A stretch of DNA of 64,000 nt from JAWWOL01 sp963797535 (GTDB taxonomy: Bacteria; Actinomycetota; Actinomycetes; JAWWOL01), in assembly GCA_963797535.1 (NCBI GenBank), contig CAWCPQ010000001.1, positions 1,922,001-1,986,000 of the forward strand, given 5' to 3'. Below are positions 7,626-16,142 of the stretch, in pieces. The first letter of the stretch is position 1; every line of letters starts with the position of its first letter. The notes beneath the pieces are model-generated. The model did no database searches. It was not told the DNA's origin and saw only the letters and a program-made list of their open reading frames with translations. Made by a program: the position numbers and the translations under genes.

Positions 7626-8857
7626 CAGCCGTGCCCGCCCGTCCCTGCGTCAGCGAGCAAACCGCTCAGCACCTCGACCGCGCGGCTCTCGGCGGCCTTG
7701 TCCCCGGCGGCGACGGCGACCTCGATGTCGGGGTCGAGCCCGATCCCGTCCAGCGAGCGGCCGCTCGGTGTGCGGTAGTTGGCCACGGTCAGCTCGATCG
7801 CGGAGCCGTCGGGCAGCGGCATCGGCTCTTGTACGGTGCCCTTGCCGAACGTCCGGCTGCCGACGATGACGGCGCGCTGGTTGTCCTGGAGGGCACCGGC
7901 GAGGATCTCGGCGGCGCTGGCCGTCGCACCGTCGACGAGCACGGCGACCGGAGTCACCGAGTCGGGACTGCCGCTGGCCTTGAGCACGGTCTGCTTGCCG
8001 CTGCTGTCGACGTAGGACACCACCGGGGTGCCGACCGGCAGCAACGCCGACGCCGCCTCGACCGCCTCGTCGAGCAGGCCGCCGGGGTCGTCGCGCAGGT
8101 CGAGCACGACACCGGTCACGTGCTGGGCCCGCAGCCGAGCCAGCCCGTCGCGAACCTTGTGCCCCACGCCCCTGGTGAACGCGCCGACGGTGATGCGGCC
8201 GACCCTGGAGTTGAGCTTGTCGACCGTGACGTCGTCGTTGGGCAGGGCGCGCCGGATCAGGCGCAGGGCTCGGGTCGACGGGCCCGAGCCGACGTGAACG
8301 ACGACGGCGCTGCCCGCCGCCCCGCGCAGGGCGGCAACGGCTGAGGCAACGCTCATCGACGCTGTGCTGCGACCGTTGATGGAGGCCAACGGCTCGCCGC
8401 TGCGGATGCCGGCCGCTTGTGCTGGCGAGGCCGGCTGGACCGTCGCGATGACCAGGCTCCTCGTGCCCTGGCGCAGCCACAGCCCGACCCCGCTGAAGCT
8501 GCCGTCGAGGTTGCGCTGGAACCCGGCGTACTGCGCGGGCGTGAGGTAGTTGGACCACTTGTCGTGCAGCGCGCCGAGCATGCCCTGCACCGCTGCTTTG
8601 TCGAGCGTGTCCTTGTCGACCTTGCCGACCGCCGAGCCGGCGATGCGATCGCGTACGGCATCGAGCTGGCCGTCGCCTGACGCCGAGGACGTGGGCGCCG
8701 GGGCCGCCTGCGGGCTGCGATTCGGCCCTGCGGTCAGCCGTGAGACGACCGCGCCCGCGCCGAACAGCAGCACGGCGGCAGCGGCCACGGCGACGCCGCG
8801 CACCAGCCCGCGCCGTCGCGCAGCGGAGGAAAACCCACGGAACATGCTGCCGAGCAT
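7625..8857 (-). CDS. S41-family C-terminal processing peptidase
   Basis: This is a membrane-anchored periplasm-facing serine protease of 410 residues. Order: cytoplasmic Arg-rich start, one TM helix (GVAVAAAAVLLFGAGAVVSRL, about 18-40), a helical segment, a PDZ domain (SGVGLWLRQG to about 190), then the S41 core. The catalytic pair is visible: Ser in ATASAAEIL near 314 and Lys in FGKGTVQ near 338, with LRDDPGGLLDEAVEAA before them. It sits between ftsX and smpB, the usual actinobacterial order. Substrates are unknown; relatives act in cell-envelope protein turnover. Confidence 0.94.
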   Translation of the reverse strand: MLGSMFRGFSSAARRRGLVRGVAVAAAAVLLFGAGAVVSRLTAGPNRSPQAAPAPTSSASGDGQLDAVRDRIAGSAVGKVDKDTLDKAAVQGMLGALHDKWSNYLTPAQYAGFQRNLDGSFSGVGLWLRQGTRSLVIATVQPASPAQAAGIRSGEPLASINGRSTASMSVASAVAALRGAAGSAVVVHVGSGPSTRALRLIRRALPNDDVTVDKLNSRVGRITVGAFTRGVGHKVRDGLARLRAQHVTGVVLDLRDDPGGLLDEAVEAASALLPVGTPVVSYVDSSGKQTVLKASGSPDSVTPVAVLVDGATASAAEILAGALQDNQRAVIVGSRTFGKGTVQEPMPLPDGSAIELTVANYRTPSGRSLDGIGLDPDIEVAVAAGDKAAESRAVEVLSGLLADAGTGGHG

Positions 8858-8910
8858 ACGTACCGCACGCGGCCAGCGGCTGTAAATTTGCCGCCTGTGG
8901 GGAACCCGGA

Positions 8911-9816
8911 TCAGATCCGCATGTATCGGCGCAGGGTGGCCCAGGAGGCGATCAGGGGCAGCAGGGCGCCGGTGAGCAGCAGCCAGGGCAGCTTGCTGAC
9001 GACGTCGTCGGTGCCCAGGCCGGCGTTGAGGAACTTGGCGAACGCGTCAAACATGTAGGACCGCAGGGTCAGCAGCATGACGAAGGCGCCGAGCGCTCCG
9101 ATCACCCCCGCGAGCATGCCCTCGAGCATGAACGGCAGCTGGATGTAGGTGTTGGACGCGCCGACGAGGCGCATGATGCCCACCTCGCGGCGGCGCCCGA
9201 AGAACGCCAGCCGGGTGGTGTTGACGATCATGAGGACGGCGGCGATCGCGACCAAGATGGCCACCAGCCCCGCGCCGCTCTGGATCCGGTGCATGAGGCT
9301 GAACAACCGCTGGAACGCCTTGCGCTGGTCGTAGGCGTTGTCGACGCCGGGCATGCCCGACACCGCGCTCACGACGATCGCACTCTGGCTCGGGTCCTTG
9401 AGCTTGACCCGGAACGACTCCGGGATGTTCTCGGGCGTCGACTGCGCCGCGAGGGCAGGGCTCTCCTTGAACAGCTCCTGCGCGCGCTTCGCGGCCTCCT
9501 CGTGCGACTCGAACTGCACACCCAACGGCTGGGCAGCCACCTGCGGCAGGCCGAGCAGGGTGGTCCGGATCGCGTCGATCTGGCCCTCCGTCGCCGGCGT
9601 CGGGCAGCGCGGGCTGACCACGTGGTAGCAGAGGAAGACCGAAACCTGCACCTTGTCGTACCAGTAGCCCTTGGCCCGGTCGACCTGATCGCGTACGAGC
9701 AGCGCGAAGCCCACGAGGAACAGCGACACCGCGACCGCGAGCACCACCGACAGGATCATCGTGATGTTGCGGCGCAGGCCAATGAGCATCTCGGAAGCAA
9801 CGAACTGTGCGCGCAT
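8911..9816 (-). CDS. ftsX: Cell-division protein FtsX
   Basis: FtsX is the membrane partner of FtsE; the complex transmits ATP-dependent signals to peptidoglycan hydrolases at the septum. The 301 residues include an N-terminal TM helix (MILSVVLAVAVSLFLVGFALL), a large extracellular loop of about 120 residues containing two cysteines (FLCYHVVSPRC), and three C-terminal TM helices with RRREVGIMRLVGAS between them. It lies 47 bases after ftsE and ends 53 bases before the S41 gene. Confidence 0.96.
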   Translation of the reverse strand: MRAQFVASEMLIGLRRNITMILSVVLAVAVSLFLVGFALLVRDQVDRAKGYWYDKVQVSVFLCYHVVSPRCPTPATEGQIDAIRTTLLGLPQVAAQPLGVQFESHEEAAKRAQELFKESPALAAQSTPENIPESFRVKLKDPSQSAIVVSAVSGMPGVDNAYDQRKAFQRLFSLMHRIQSGAGLVAILVAIAAVLMIVNTTRLAFFGRRREVGIMRLVGASNTYIQLPFMLEGMLAGVIGALGAFVMLLTLRSYMFDAFAKFLNAGLGTDDVVSKLPWLLLTGALLPLIASWATLRRYMRI

Positions 9817-9863
9817 GGTGTCCTAAGTAGGTTTGGCCGTCAGGGCGTGGTGGGCCGCACAGG

Positions 9864-10553
9864 TCAACGGCTGTAGCCGTAGACCCCGCGGCTCTGGTCC
9901 CGGACGATGACGCCGTTCTCAAGCTCGACCACTCGGCGGCGCATCGAGTCGACGATGGCCGCGTCGTGGGTCGCCATGATCACGGTGGTGCCGGTGCGGT
10001 TGATCCGGTCGAGCAGCTTCATGATGCCAACGCTCGTAGTGGGGTCGAGGTTTCCGGTTGGCTCGTCCGCGATCAAGATCATCGGGCGGTTGACGAAGGC
10101 GCGTGCGATCGCCACCCGCTGCTGCTCGCCGCCGGAGAGCTCGGTCGGCATGCGTTCTTCCTTGCCGGTGAGGCCGACCAGGTCGAGCACCTCGGGGACG
10201 ACCTTGGCGATCGTGTGCCGCGGCTTGCCGATCACGTCGAGGGCGAACGCGACGTTCTCGGAGACGTTCTTGTTCGGCAGCAGGCGGAAGTCCTGGAAGA
10301 CGGTGCCGATCTGACGGCGCAGCTGGGGCACCTTCCAGTTGGCAAGGCGGGACAGGTCCTTGCCAGCCACCTGCACGACGCCGGAGCTGGGCCGGTCCTC
10401 GCGCAGCACGAGGCGCAGGAATGTCGACTTACCCGAGCCGGAGGCGCCGACGAGGAAGAGGAACTCTCCCTTGCCCACCTCGACGGAAACGTCGTTGAGG
10501 GCCGGACGCACCGACTTCGGGTAGGACTTCGACACGCGTTCGAACGTAATCAC
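9864..10553 (-). CDS. ftsE: Cell-division ATP-binding protein FtsE
   Basis: FtsE is the ATPase of the FtsEX complex at the division site. The 229 residues have Walker A GASGSGKST at 36-44, signature LSGGEQQR near 139, Walker B ILIADEPTG near 160, and the H-loop TVIMATHDAAIV. It starts the ftsE-ftsX-S41-smpB-pbp gene order on the minus strand. Its upstream region (10554-10727) is shared with a divergent small zinc-ribbon gene. Confidence 0.97.
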   Translation of the reverse strand: MITFERVSKSYPKSVRPALNDVSVEVGKGEFLFLVGASGSGKSTFLRLVLREDRPSSGVVQVAGKDLSRLANWKVPQLRRQIGTVFQDFRLLPNKNVSENVAFALDVIGKPRHTIAKVVPEVLDLVGLTGKEERMPTELSGGEQQRVAIARAFVNRPMILIADEPTGNLDPTTSVGIMKLLDRINRTGTTVIMATHDAAIVDSMRRRVVELENGVIVRDQSRGVYGYSR

Positions 10554-10727
10554 AACTGAACCTCGGCTCGTACGGGCAACGGCCTAATGGGTGAATCCGG
10601 GTCAGTCTAACGGCGCAATCCGGGTCCCCATGGCACACACGGCCGATCTGGAGGATGCTCAGGGGGAAGAATTGTTCTGCCGAGATTGCTGACGACAGCA
10701 CCATCGACCGGGCCGAAGGGAGGCGTC

Positions 10728-10913
10728 ATGTCCTGCGAACACCTCGTGTGTGCCAACTGCGCCGGGCCCGTCGACGAGGGCCGATGCCCCACCTGTCGCG
10801 CCGCGCACGCATCGCTGCACTCCCGCAACCACGGCCTGAGCCCACAGACGATTCTCATCGTCGCCTCGCTAGCCGTGCTGCTGGTCATGCTCTACAGCCG
10901 GGTTCACGGCTAG
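10728..10913 (+). CDS. Small CxxC zinc-ribbon membrane protein
   Basis: This 61-residue protein has two CxxC knuckles (CANC and CPTC) near the N-terminus, likely binding zinc, and one C-terminal TM helix (TILIVASLAVLLVMLYSRV). The ATG at 10728 follows GGGAGG with 4 bases spacing; an upstream in-frame TTG at 10686 lacks such a site. It diverges from ftsE and ends 3 bases from the prfB stop, in convergent orientation. Position inside the prfB-ftsE interval suggests a conserved accessory gene. Function unknown. Confidence 0.75.
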   Translation: MSCEHLVCANCAGPVDEGRCPTCRAAHASLHSRNHGLSPQTILIVASLAVLLVMLYSRVHG

Positions 10914-10916
10914 GGG

Positions 10917-12023
10917 TTACGCGGACTCCTGCTGGCGACGCCAGCGGATCGTGGCCTCAATCAGCTCGTCGATCTCGCCGTCGAGCACCCCGCTGACGTT
11001 GCCGGTCTCCTGACCCGTGCGCAGGTCCTTGACCATCTGGTACGGGTGCAGCACGTAGTTGCGGATCTGGTTGCCCCAGCTCGTGGTCGCCTCGCCGCGG
11101 ATCTCGTTCATCTTGGCGGCATCGAGCTGCCTCTGGCGCTCGAGCAGCTTGGCGGCGAGCACCATCATCGCCGACGCGCGGTTCTGGATCTGGGAGCGCT
11201 CGTTCTGGCAGCTGACCACGATGCCGGACGGGATGTGGGTGATCCGTACCGCGGAGTCGGTCGTGTTGACGCCCTGTCCACCCGGCCCGGACGAGCGGTA
11301 GACGTCGACCCGGATCTCGTCGTCGGGGATCTCGACGTGGTCGCTGACCTCGACCACCGGGGTCACGTCGACGCCGGCGAACGAGGTCTGCCGACGAGCT
11401 TGGTTGTCGAACGGGCTGATCCGGACCAGACGGTGTACGCCGTGCTCGCCGAGGAGCGTCCCGTACGCGTAGGGCACCTTGACCTGGAACGTGACCGACT
11501 TGATGCCGGCTTCCTCGGCGTAGGACGTGTCGTAGACCTCGAGCGGGTAGTTGTGCCGCTCCGCCCAGCGGCCGTACATGCGCAGCAGCATCTCGGCCCA
11601 GTCCGCCGCGTCGACGCCGCCGGCCTGTGAGTTGATCGTGACGAGAGCCTCGCGAGCGTCGTACTCCCCCGAGAGCAGGGTGCGGACCTCGAGACTGGCG
11701 ATGTCGCCGCTGAGCTTGTTCAGCTCCTCGTCGGCCTCGTCGAGCGTCTCCTGGTCGTGCTCGTCGGCGGCCAGCTCGAACATGACACCGGCGTCCTCGA
11801 GCCGGCGGCGCAGCGTGGCGACCCGCTCGAGGTCGGCGCGGATGTGCGACATCCGGCTGGTCACCTGCTGGGCCCGCTCCTGGTCGGTCCACAGCTCCGG
11901 GTCGGCAGCCTGCTGCTCGAGCTCGGCCAGGTCCTCGCGCATCTTGGGCAGGTCGAGGACAGCCTCGATGCTGGACAGGGTGGACTCGAGAGCTTTCAGC
12001 GCTTCACTGGGGTCGACGGGCAC
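10917..12023 (-). CDS. prfB: Peptide chain release factor 2
   Basis: RF2 terminates translation at UGA and UAA. It has the anticodon-like tripeptide SPF (in VRISPFDNQ, near 203) and the GGQ peptidyl-hydrolysis motif (SSGPGGQGVNTTDSAVR, near 249). The GTG at 12023 starts VPVDPSEALKALEST, matching the usual actinobacterial N-terminus; an ATG at 12089 would add 22 unlikely residues. The frame is continuous, so there is no programmed +1 frameshift as in E. coli. Confidence 0.96.
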   Translation of the reverse strand: MPVDPSEALKALESTLSSIEAVLDLPKMREDLAELEQQAADPELWTDQERAQQVTSRMSHIRADLERVATLRRRLEDAGVMFELAADEHDQETLDEADEELNKLSGDIASLEVRTLLSGEYDAREALVTINSQAGGVDAADWAEMLLRMYGRWAERHNYPLEVYDTSYAEEAGIKSVTFQVKVPYAYGTLLGEHGVHRLVRISPFDNQARRQTSFAGVDVTPVVEVSDHVEIPDDEIRVDVYRSSGPGGQGVNTTDSAVRITHIPSGIVVSCQNERSQIQNRASAMMVLAAKLLERQRQLDAAKMNEIRGEATTSWGNQIRNYVLHPYQMVKDLRTGQETGNVSGVLDGEIDELIEATIRWRRQQESA

Positions 12024-12218
12024 ACAGGCGAGGGTAGTCGGTCCGGCCGCCGCCGACCGGCGACAGTCCGCCGTGACGCCCCAGGGCAACCCCCCTTGCG
12101 TGAAACCTCGGCAAAAGTCACGATGACGAGGACGTCACCGTCGGCGAGCCTCCACGGGGGTCCGCTCGTCGGCGGTGACGGTGCCGGCCCGTTCCGCGGC
12201 TGCCGCTACGATCCGGAC

Positions 12219-12785
12219 ATGACTGCTGAGCTCACTGTCCTGCACGATGGCTACGCCGACGACTCCGGCGTCGCCTCCACGGTGATTTTCGTACGGGACG
12301 GCGACGCGCTCGTCGTCGTCGACCCTGGCATGGTGCGATCGCCCGGCCTGATCCTTGACCCGCTGGCCGCTGCCGGAGTCCCGGCCGAGGCCGTCACGGA
12401 CGTGGTGCTGAGCCACCACCACCCCGACCACACCTTCCACATCGCGCTGTTCCCGAACGCCCGAGTGCACGACGTGTGGGCGATCTACCGCGGCGACCAG
12501 TGGGACGACCAGCCGGCCGAGGGCCGTCAGGTCAGCCCGTCGGTGCAGCTGATCGAGACGCCGGGCCACACGCCGCAGGACATCACGACGTTGGTACGGA
12601 CCGACGAGGGGCTCGTCGCCTGCACGCACCTGTGGTGGAGCGCGGACGGGCCGGTTGAAGACCCGTACGCGACCGACGCAGCAGCGTTGACCGCCAACCG
12701 ATCCCGAGTCCTCGACCTCGGGGTTGTCCGGATCGTGCCCGGCCACGGGCCGGCCTTCGTGCCGAGCGAGACCACGCCCCGGTAA
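12219..12785 (+). CDS. Metallo-beta-lactamase-fold hydrolase (MBLAC1-like)
   Basis: This 188-residue hydrolase has the metal-binding HHHPDH motif near 66-71 (SHHHPDHTFH), a later His in ETPGHTPQD, an Asp-like turn, and a closing PGHGP. The overall order (IFVRDGDALVVVDPG before the motif) is that of small MBL enzymes related to MBLAC1, whose bacterial role is unknown. It diverges from prfB with about 195 bases between. Downstream is an independent promoter for the RHH gene. Confidence 0.88.
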   Translation: MTAELTVLHDGYADDSGVASTVIFVRDGDALVVVDPGMVRSPGLILDPLAAAGVPAEAVTDVVLSHHHPDHTFHIALFPNARVHDVWAIYRGDQWDDQPAEGRQVSPSVQLIETPGHTPQDITTLVRTDEGLVACTHLWWSADGPVEDPYATDAAALTANRSRVLDLGVVRIVPGHGPAFVPSETTPR

Positions 12786-12792
12786 CCCCTGC

Positions 12793-12833
12793 TGTCATTT
12801 TGACATTGCCATGACATCACCATGATGTTATGG
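12793..12833 (+). promoter_or_regulatory. Promoter region with two dyads upstream of the RHH gene
   Basis: TGTCA-TTT-TGACA at 12793-12805 is a perfect dyad whose right half forms a consensus -35 (TTGACA, 12800-12805). A second dyad, CCATGACATCA and TGATGTTATGG with a 3-base centre (12809-12833, one mismatch), covers the -10 region. The ATG is at 12841. Ribbon-helix-helix proteins commonly bind such dyads in their own promoters, so autoregulation is likely. Confidence 0.6.
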
Positions 12834-12840
12834 TGACTGC

Positions 12841-13346
12841 ATGGAACTCGACACCTACCTCAGCCAGGTCCAGGGCCAGCTCGCCGCGGCGGCTGCCCTG
12901 GGCGACGACCGGACCCGTGAGGTCGCGGCCGCGCTGACCGTCGCCGCTGTCCCAGCGGTGCGACTGGCGCTGTTCGCCGCCATCTCCGACGTTGCCGACG
13001 AGATCACCGCTGCGCTGCTCGACCATCCCGGCGCACCAACGGTCGCCGCGCGCCTGGACGGCGACGAGGTGGCCCTCGACGTCCGGTTCGCGGCCGTCGA
13101 AGCGGCCCAGCCCGACCCGAGCACCGAGGGCGAGGCCACCGCACGCATCTCGCTGCGGCTGCCCGACGCGCTCAAGGGCGAGATCGACGCCGCGGCAGAG
13201 CGGGACGGCGTCTCGGTCAACACCTGGCTGGTCCGGGCCGCTGCCACTGCGGCCCGCCGGAGGCGCGCCGGACACCGCGGAGACCCTCCCGCTCGCGCGG
13301 GCGCAAGCAGGACAACTACCACATCACCGGCTGGATCAACTCCTAG
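12841..13346 (+). CDS. HicB-like ribbon-helix-helix protein, C-terminal frameshift
   Basis: This is a DNA-binding protein with an N-terminal helical domain (to about 95) and a C-terminal RHH: ARISLRLPDALKGEIDAAAERDGVSVNTWLVRAAATAA. The start frame runs on to 13359 with a low-complexity tail overlapping the next gene. In another frame the conserved tail is recovered: GRKQDNYHITGWINS then TAG at 13344-13346, followed by an AGGAGA ribosome site for the DUF4097 gene. So the annotated end here assumes a -1-type frameshift between about 13255 and 13310. It is paired with DUF4097, as often seen in Actinobacteria. Confidence 0.8.
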
Positions 13347-13355
13347 GAGACGGAC

Positions 13356-14172
13356 ATGACCACGCAGAGCAGCACCACATTTCCGCTGACCGCCCCGATC
13401 AATCTGTCGGTTCAGCTGGGCCGCGGATCGGTCCAGGTACGGACCGTCGACGACACCACCAGCGCCGGCGTCGAGCTGGTGCCCGGACCGGGTGCGGAGG
13501 AGCTGGCCGGTCGTTTCAAGGTCGAGCTGTCGGGGCGGACCCTGACCGTCGAAGCGCCGCGAGAGAACAGCCTCGCCGACCTCGCCGGTCGCCTGATCCG
13601 CCCACCCGGGGCTGTCGACGTCATCGTCACGGTCCCGGTCGGCACGCGCGGTCAAGATCGCTACGCACAAGGCCGCGATCACGATCACCGGGCGTTGTGG
13701 TGGCGCCGACGTCGCCACCGGGTCCGGCGCCGTCTCACTCGATCATGTGGACGGCGACCTGCAGCTGCGCATCGGCCACGCCGACACTCGCACGGCCAGG
13801 GTCAGCGGAGCGGTCAAGGTCCAGTCCGGCTCGGGCCGGACCTGGTTCGGCGTCATCGATGGCCCGCTGGTGTACGCCTGCGGCAACGGAGCGCTCGAGG
13901 TGGACGAGGCGCGCGGCTCGGTGCGTGCGCGCAGCGGCTCCGGCGGCGCCCGGCTGGCTGCGATCCACGGCGACGTCGACGTCGCGAGCGGGAGCGGCCC
14001 GATCAGCATCGGACTTCCAGCCGGCTCCGCCGCACACCTGGACGTGACCTCAGGGTCGGGGCAGGTGCGTTCCGAGCTGCCCGTCGAGGATCGGCCGGCG
14101 CCGGACGCGCCGACGCTCAACGTCCGTGCCCGTACCGGCAACGGCGACGTACGGCTGTTCCGGGCCGCCTGA
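13356..14172 (+). pseudogene. DUF4097 family protein, interrupted by a +1 frameshift
   Basis: This is a beta-helix/adhesin-like DUF4097 protein of about 270 residues. The N-terminal part (ATG at 13356, to VTVPVGT) is in one frame. From about 13648 the homology continues in the +1 frame: AVKIATHKAAITITG, then ADVATGSGAVSLDHVDGDLQLRIG and repeated SGSG turns to the TGA at 14170-14172. The switch lies in a CGCGCG run at about 13645-13650, where one extra base would account for it. Either the gene is broken or the base is an assembly error. It follows the RHH gene, with which it forms a two-gene unit. Confidence 0.78.
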
Positions 14173-14183
14173 CCGGCGGCGGG

Positions 14184-14816
14184 TCAGCGGACCCCGCGGG
14201 TGCGGAACTGGATGCTGATCCGGGGACCGACCGGGCGCGCCGTCTTGGGCACCGCGTGCTCCCAGGTCCGCTGGCAGCTGCCGCCCATCACGATCAGGTC
14301 GCCGTGACCGAGCTCGTGCCGGACGGTCTCACCGCCACCCCGTGGTCGCAGCAGCAAGGCCCGCGGTGAACCGACCGAGATGATCGCGACCATGGTGTCG
14401 TGGGTGCTGCCGCGCCCGATCGTGTCACCGTGCCAGGCGACGCTGTCGCGACCGTCGCGGTAGAGGCACAGCCCTGCGGTACGGAACGGCTCACCCAGCT
14501 CGGGGAAGTAGTAGTCGTCCAGCGCAGCCTTTGCCTCGACCAGCACCGGGTCCGGAAGCGGCTGGCCCTCGTCGTAGAAGCTGAGCAGCCGAGGGACGTC
14601 GACCACCCGGTCGTACATCGGTCGTCGCTCGGCATGCCACGGCACCGCAGTCAGCAGTCGTTCGTAGAGCGCGTCGGCGCCGTGCAACCAGCCGGGGTGC
14701 AGGTCGACCCACGCGCCGTGGCTGAGCGTGGTGCGCTGGGTGCCGTCGCCGAGCCGGGCGGGACCGAGGCCGGCGACGGCATCCAGCAGCGAAGGCTGGA
14801 ATGTCGTCATCGTCAT
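14184..14816 (-). CDS. alkB: AlkB-family Fe(II)/2-oxoglutarate dioxygenase
   Basis: This enzyme repairs alkylated bases (N1-methyladenine, N3-methylcytosine) in DNA or RNA by oxidative demethylation. The 210 residues contain the iron-binding HxD (AWHGDTIG, near 140), the distal His in RTWEHAVPK, and the 2-oxoglutarate arginine in PRISIQFR. PRLLSFYDEG and YRDGRDSVAWHGD match bacterial AlkB. The start is ATG at 14816, or 14810. It converges on the DUF4097 gene with 11 bases between. Confidence 0.93.
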   Translation of the reverse strand: MTMTTFQPSLLDAVAGLGPARLGDGTQRTTLSHGAWVDLHPGWLHGADALYERLLTAVPWHAERRPMYDRVVDVPRLLSFYDEGQPLPDPVLVEAKAALDDYYFPELGEPFRTAGLCLYRDGRDSVAWHGDTIGRGSTHDTMVAIISVGSPRALLLRPRGGGETVRHELGHGDLIVMGGSCQRTWEHAVPKTARPVGPRISIQFRTRGVR

Positions 14817-14869
14817 GCCCTGAGACTACCTCGCTGTCGAACGCGTGTTCGAGCGGCGCGCTGGTGCCT

Positions 14870-15853
14870 TCAGTGGGCCTGCGAGGCGAAGATGTCCAGG
14901 CCGAGCGCGTGGGACAGGAACGTTGCGGCCAGGGTGCCCTTGACGCTGTTCCCGCTGGCGTCCAGCGGCGGCGCGAACACGCCCAGGGCGCCCTTGCCCG
15001 GCGAGACGACGACGATGCCGCCGCTGATGCCGCTCTTGCCGGGCAGCCCGACCTCGAACAGCCAGTCCCCCGAGGCCTCGTACAACCCGGCTGTGGTCAT
15101 CACCGCGAGCGTTCGCCGGCAGATGTCGGCATCGACCACGCGCTGGCCGGTGATCGGGTTGACCCCGCCGTCGGCGAGCGTCGCCCCCATCACCGCGAGG
15201 TCCGCCGCCGTGACGGCGAGGCAGCACTGCCGGGTGTAGAGCTCGACCGCCTCGACCGGGTCGCAGTAGAGCCGCTGCCGGGTGTCGAGAACAGCGGCAA
15301 TGGTGCGGTTGCGGTGGTTGGTCTCGATCGCCGCGTCGTGCAGCTCCTCGTCGATGGTCAGCGGATGTCCGACGAAAGCGGACAGCCCGTCCAGCAGGAA
15401 CTGCCACCGCTGCTCGACGGTCTCGCCCGGCGCCATGCTCGACGTCGCGATCGCACCGGAGTTGACCATCGGGTTGGTGCGGCCGTCGAGGCTCTGCTCC
15501 ACGGCTTGGACAGAGTTGAACGGCAGCCCGGTGGCGTTGACGCCGATCCGCTCGCGCACCACGTCGGCGCCGAAGTGCTGGCACATCAGGGCGAACACGA
15601 ACGGCTTGGAGACGCTCATGACGGTGAACGGGACCTCGGCATCACCGGCCGTGACCGAGTTTCCGGTGACGTCGGTCAGCGCCAGCCCGTACAGACTGCT
15701 GGGTACGGCTTCCAGCGCGGGGTAGGCGGTGGAGTTGTGGCCCTCGGTGTTGCCACGGAAGCGCTCGTGGGCCTGGTTGACCAGAGCCTCGACGAGGGGC
15801 AGCAGCGGCAGCTCGCCGGTGGAGACGTACGACGGCTCGGCATCGGCGGGCAT
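14870..15853 (-). CDS. glsA: Glutaminase A
   Basis: This enzyme hydrolyses glutamine to glutamate and ammonia. It is a serine-dependent enzyme of the beta-lactamase fold: the SVSK motif (nucleophile Ser and general base Lys) appears in FTVMSVSKPFVFAL near 80. NPMVNSGAIA, the conserved YxxxC-type region LYTRQCCLAVTAADLAVMG, and the C-terminal GLPGKSGISGGIV are all present. Length, 327 residues, is normal for the family core without STAS or ankyrin extension. Confidence 0.95.
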   Translation of the reverse strand: MPADAEPSYVSTGELPLLPLVEALVNQAHERFRGNTEGHNSTAYPALEAVPSSLYGLALTDVTGNSVTAGDAEVPFTVMSVSKPFVFALMCQHFGADVVRERIGVNATGLPFNSVQAVEQSLDGRTNPMVNSGAIATSSMAPGETVEQRWQFLLDGLSAFVGHPLTIDEELHDAAIETNHRNRTIAAVLDTRQRLYCDPVEAVELYTRQCCLAVTAADLAVMGATLADGGVNPITGQRVVDADICRRTLAVMTTAGLYEASGDWLFEVGLPGKSGISGGIVVVSPGKGALGVFAPPLDASGNSVKGTLAATFLSHALGLDIFASQAH

Positions 15854-15950
15854 GGTCCCGATTCTCTGCGAAGTCGATCAGCAGGTCGAGGCGCCCTCCT
15901 GCCGCACGGCCTCGACAATGACGCGATCGGGGCGTGTGCGACGTGCGGCT

Positions 15951-16142
15951 TCACCCTAAATGCCCAGCGCGGGGGGGCATTCTCTTTCCGTCGCCTCGGG
16001 GACGCTGATTAACTTCGTCGTCGTCCTTGCCGCAGCGGTAGCACTGGCGATAGCGATTGCCGTCCTCGGTCGCGTGCCACTCCCACTCGTGATGAAGGTT
16101 CAGTCCGCACAGGACCAGGCGACTGACGGTGTGAGTTTCCAT
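15951..16142 (-). CDS. Internal start: small Cys-ribbon protein
   Basis: This is an alternative product of the preceding entry, starting at ATG 16142. AAGGAGGA lies 7 bases before it. The 63 residues carry a Cys near position 11, HHEW, and C-x2-C-GKDD. Proteins with this pattern are normally free-standing in Actinobacteria. Function unknown. Confidence 0.5.
   Translation of the reverse strand: METHTVSRLVLCGLNLHHEWEWHATEDGNRYRQCYRCGKDDDEVNQRPRGDGKRMPPRAGHLG

Noticed and set aside
11900..12023. A programmed +1 frameshift in prfB.
   Set aside because: The frame is continuous from the GTG at 12023 and no in-frame stop with a slippery codon is present near the N-terminus.
15965..15976. A run of seven G in the 3' part of the Cys-ribbon gene, as a possible sequencing error.
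   Set aside because: The run is near the end of the gene, and shifting the frame gives no recognisable tail, so there is no evidence for an error.
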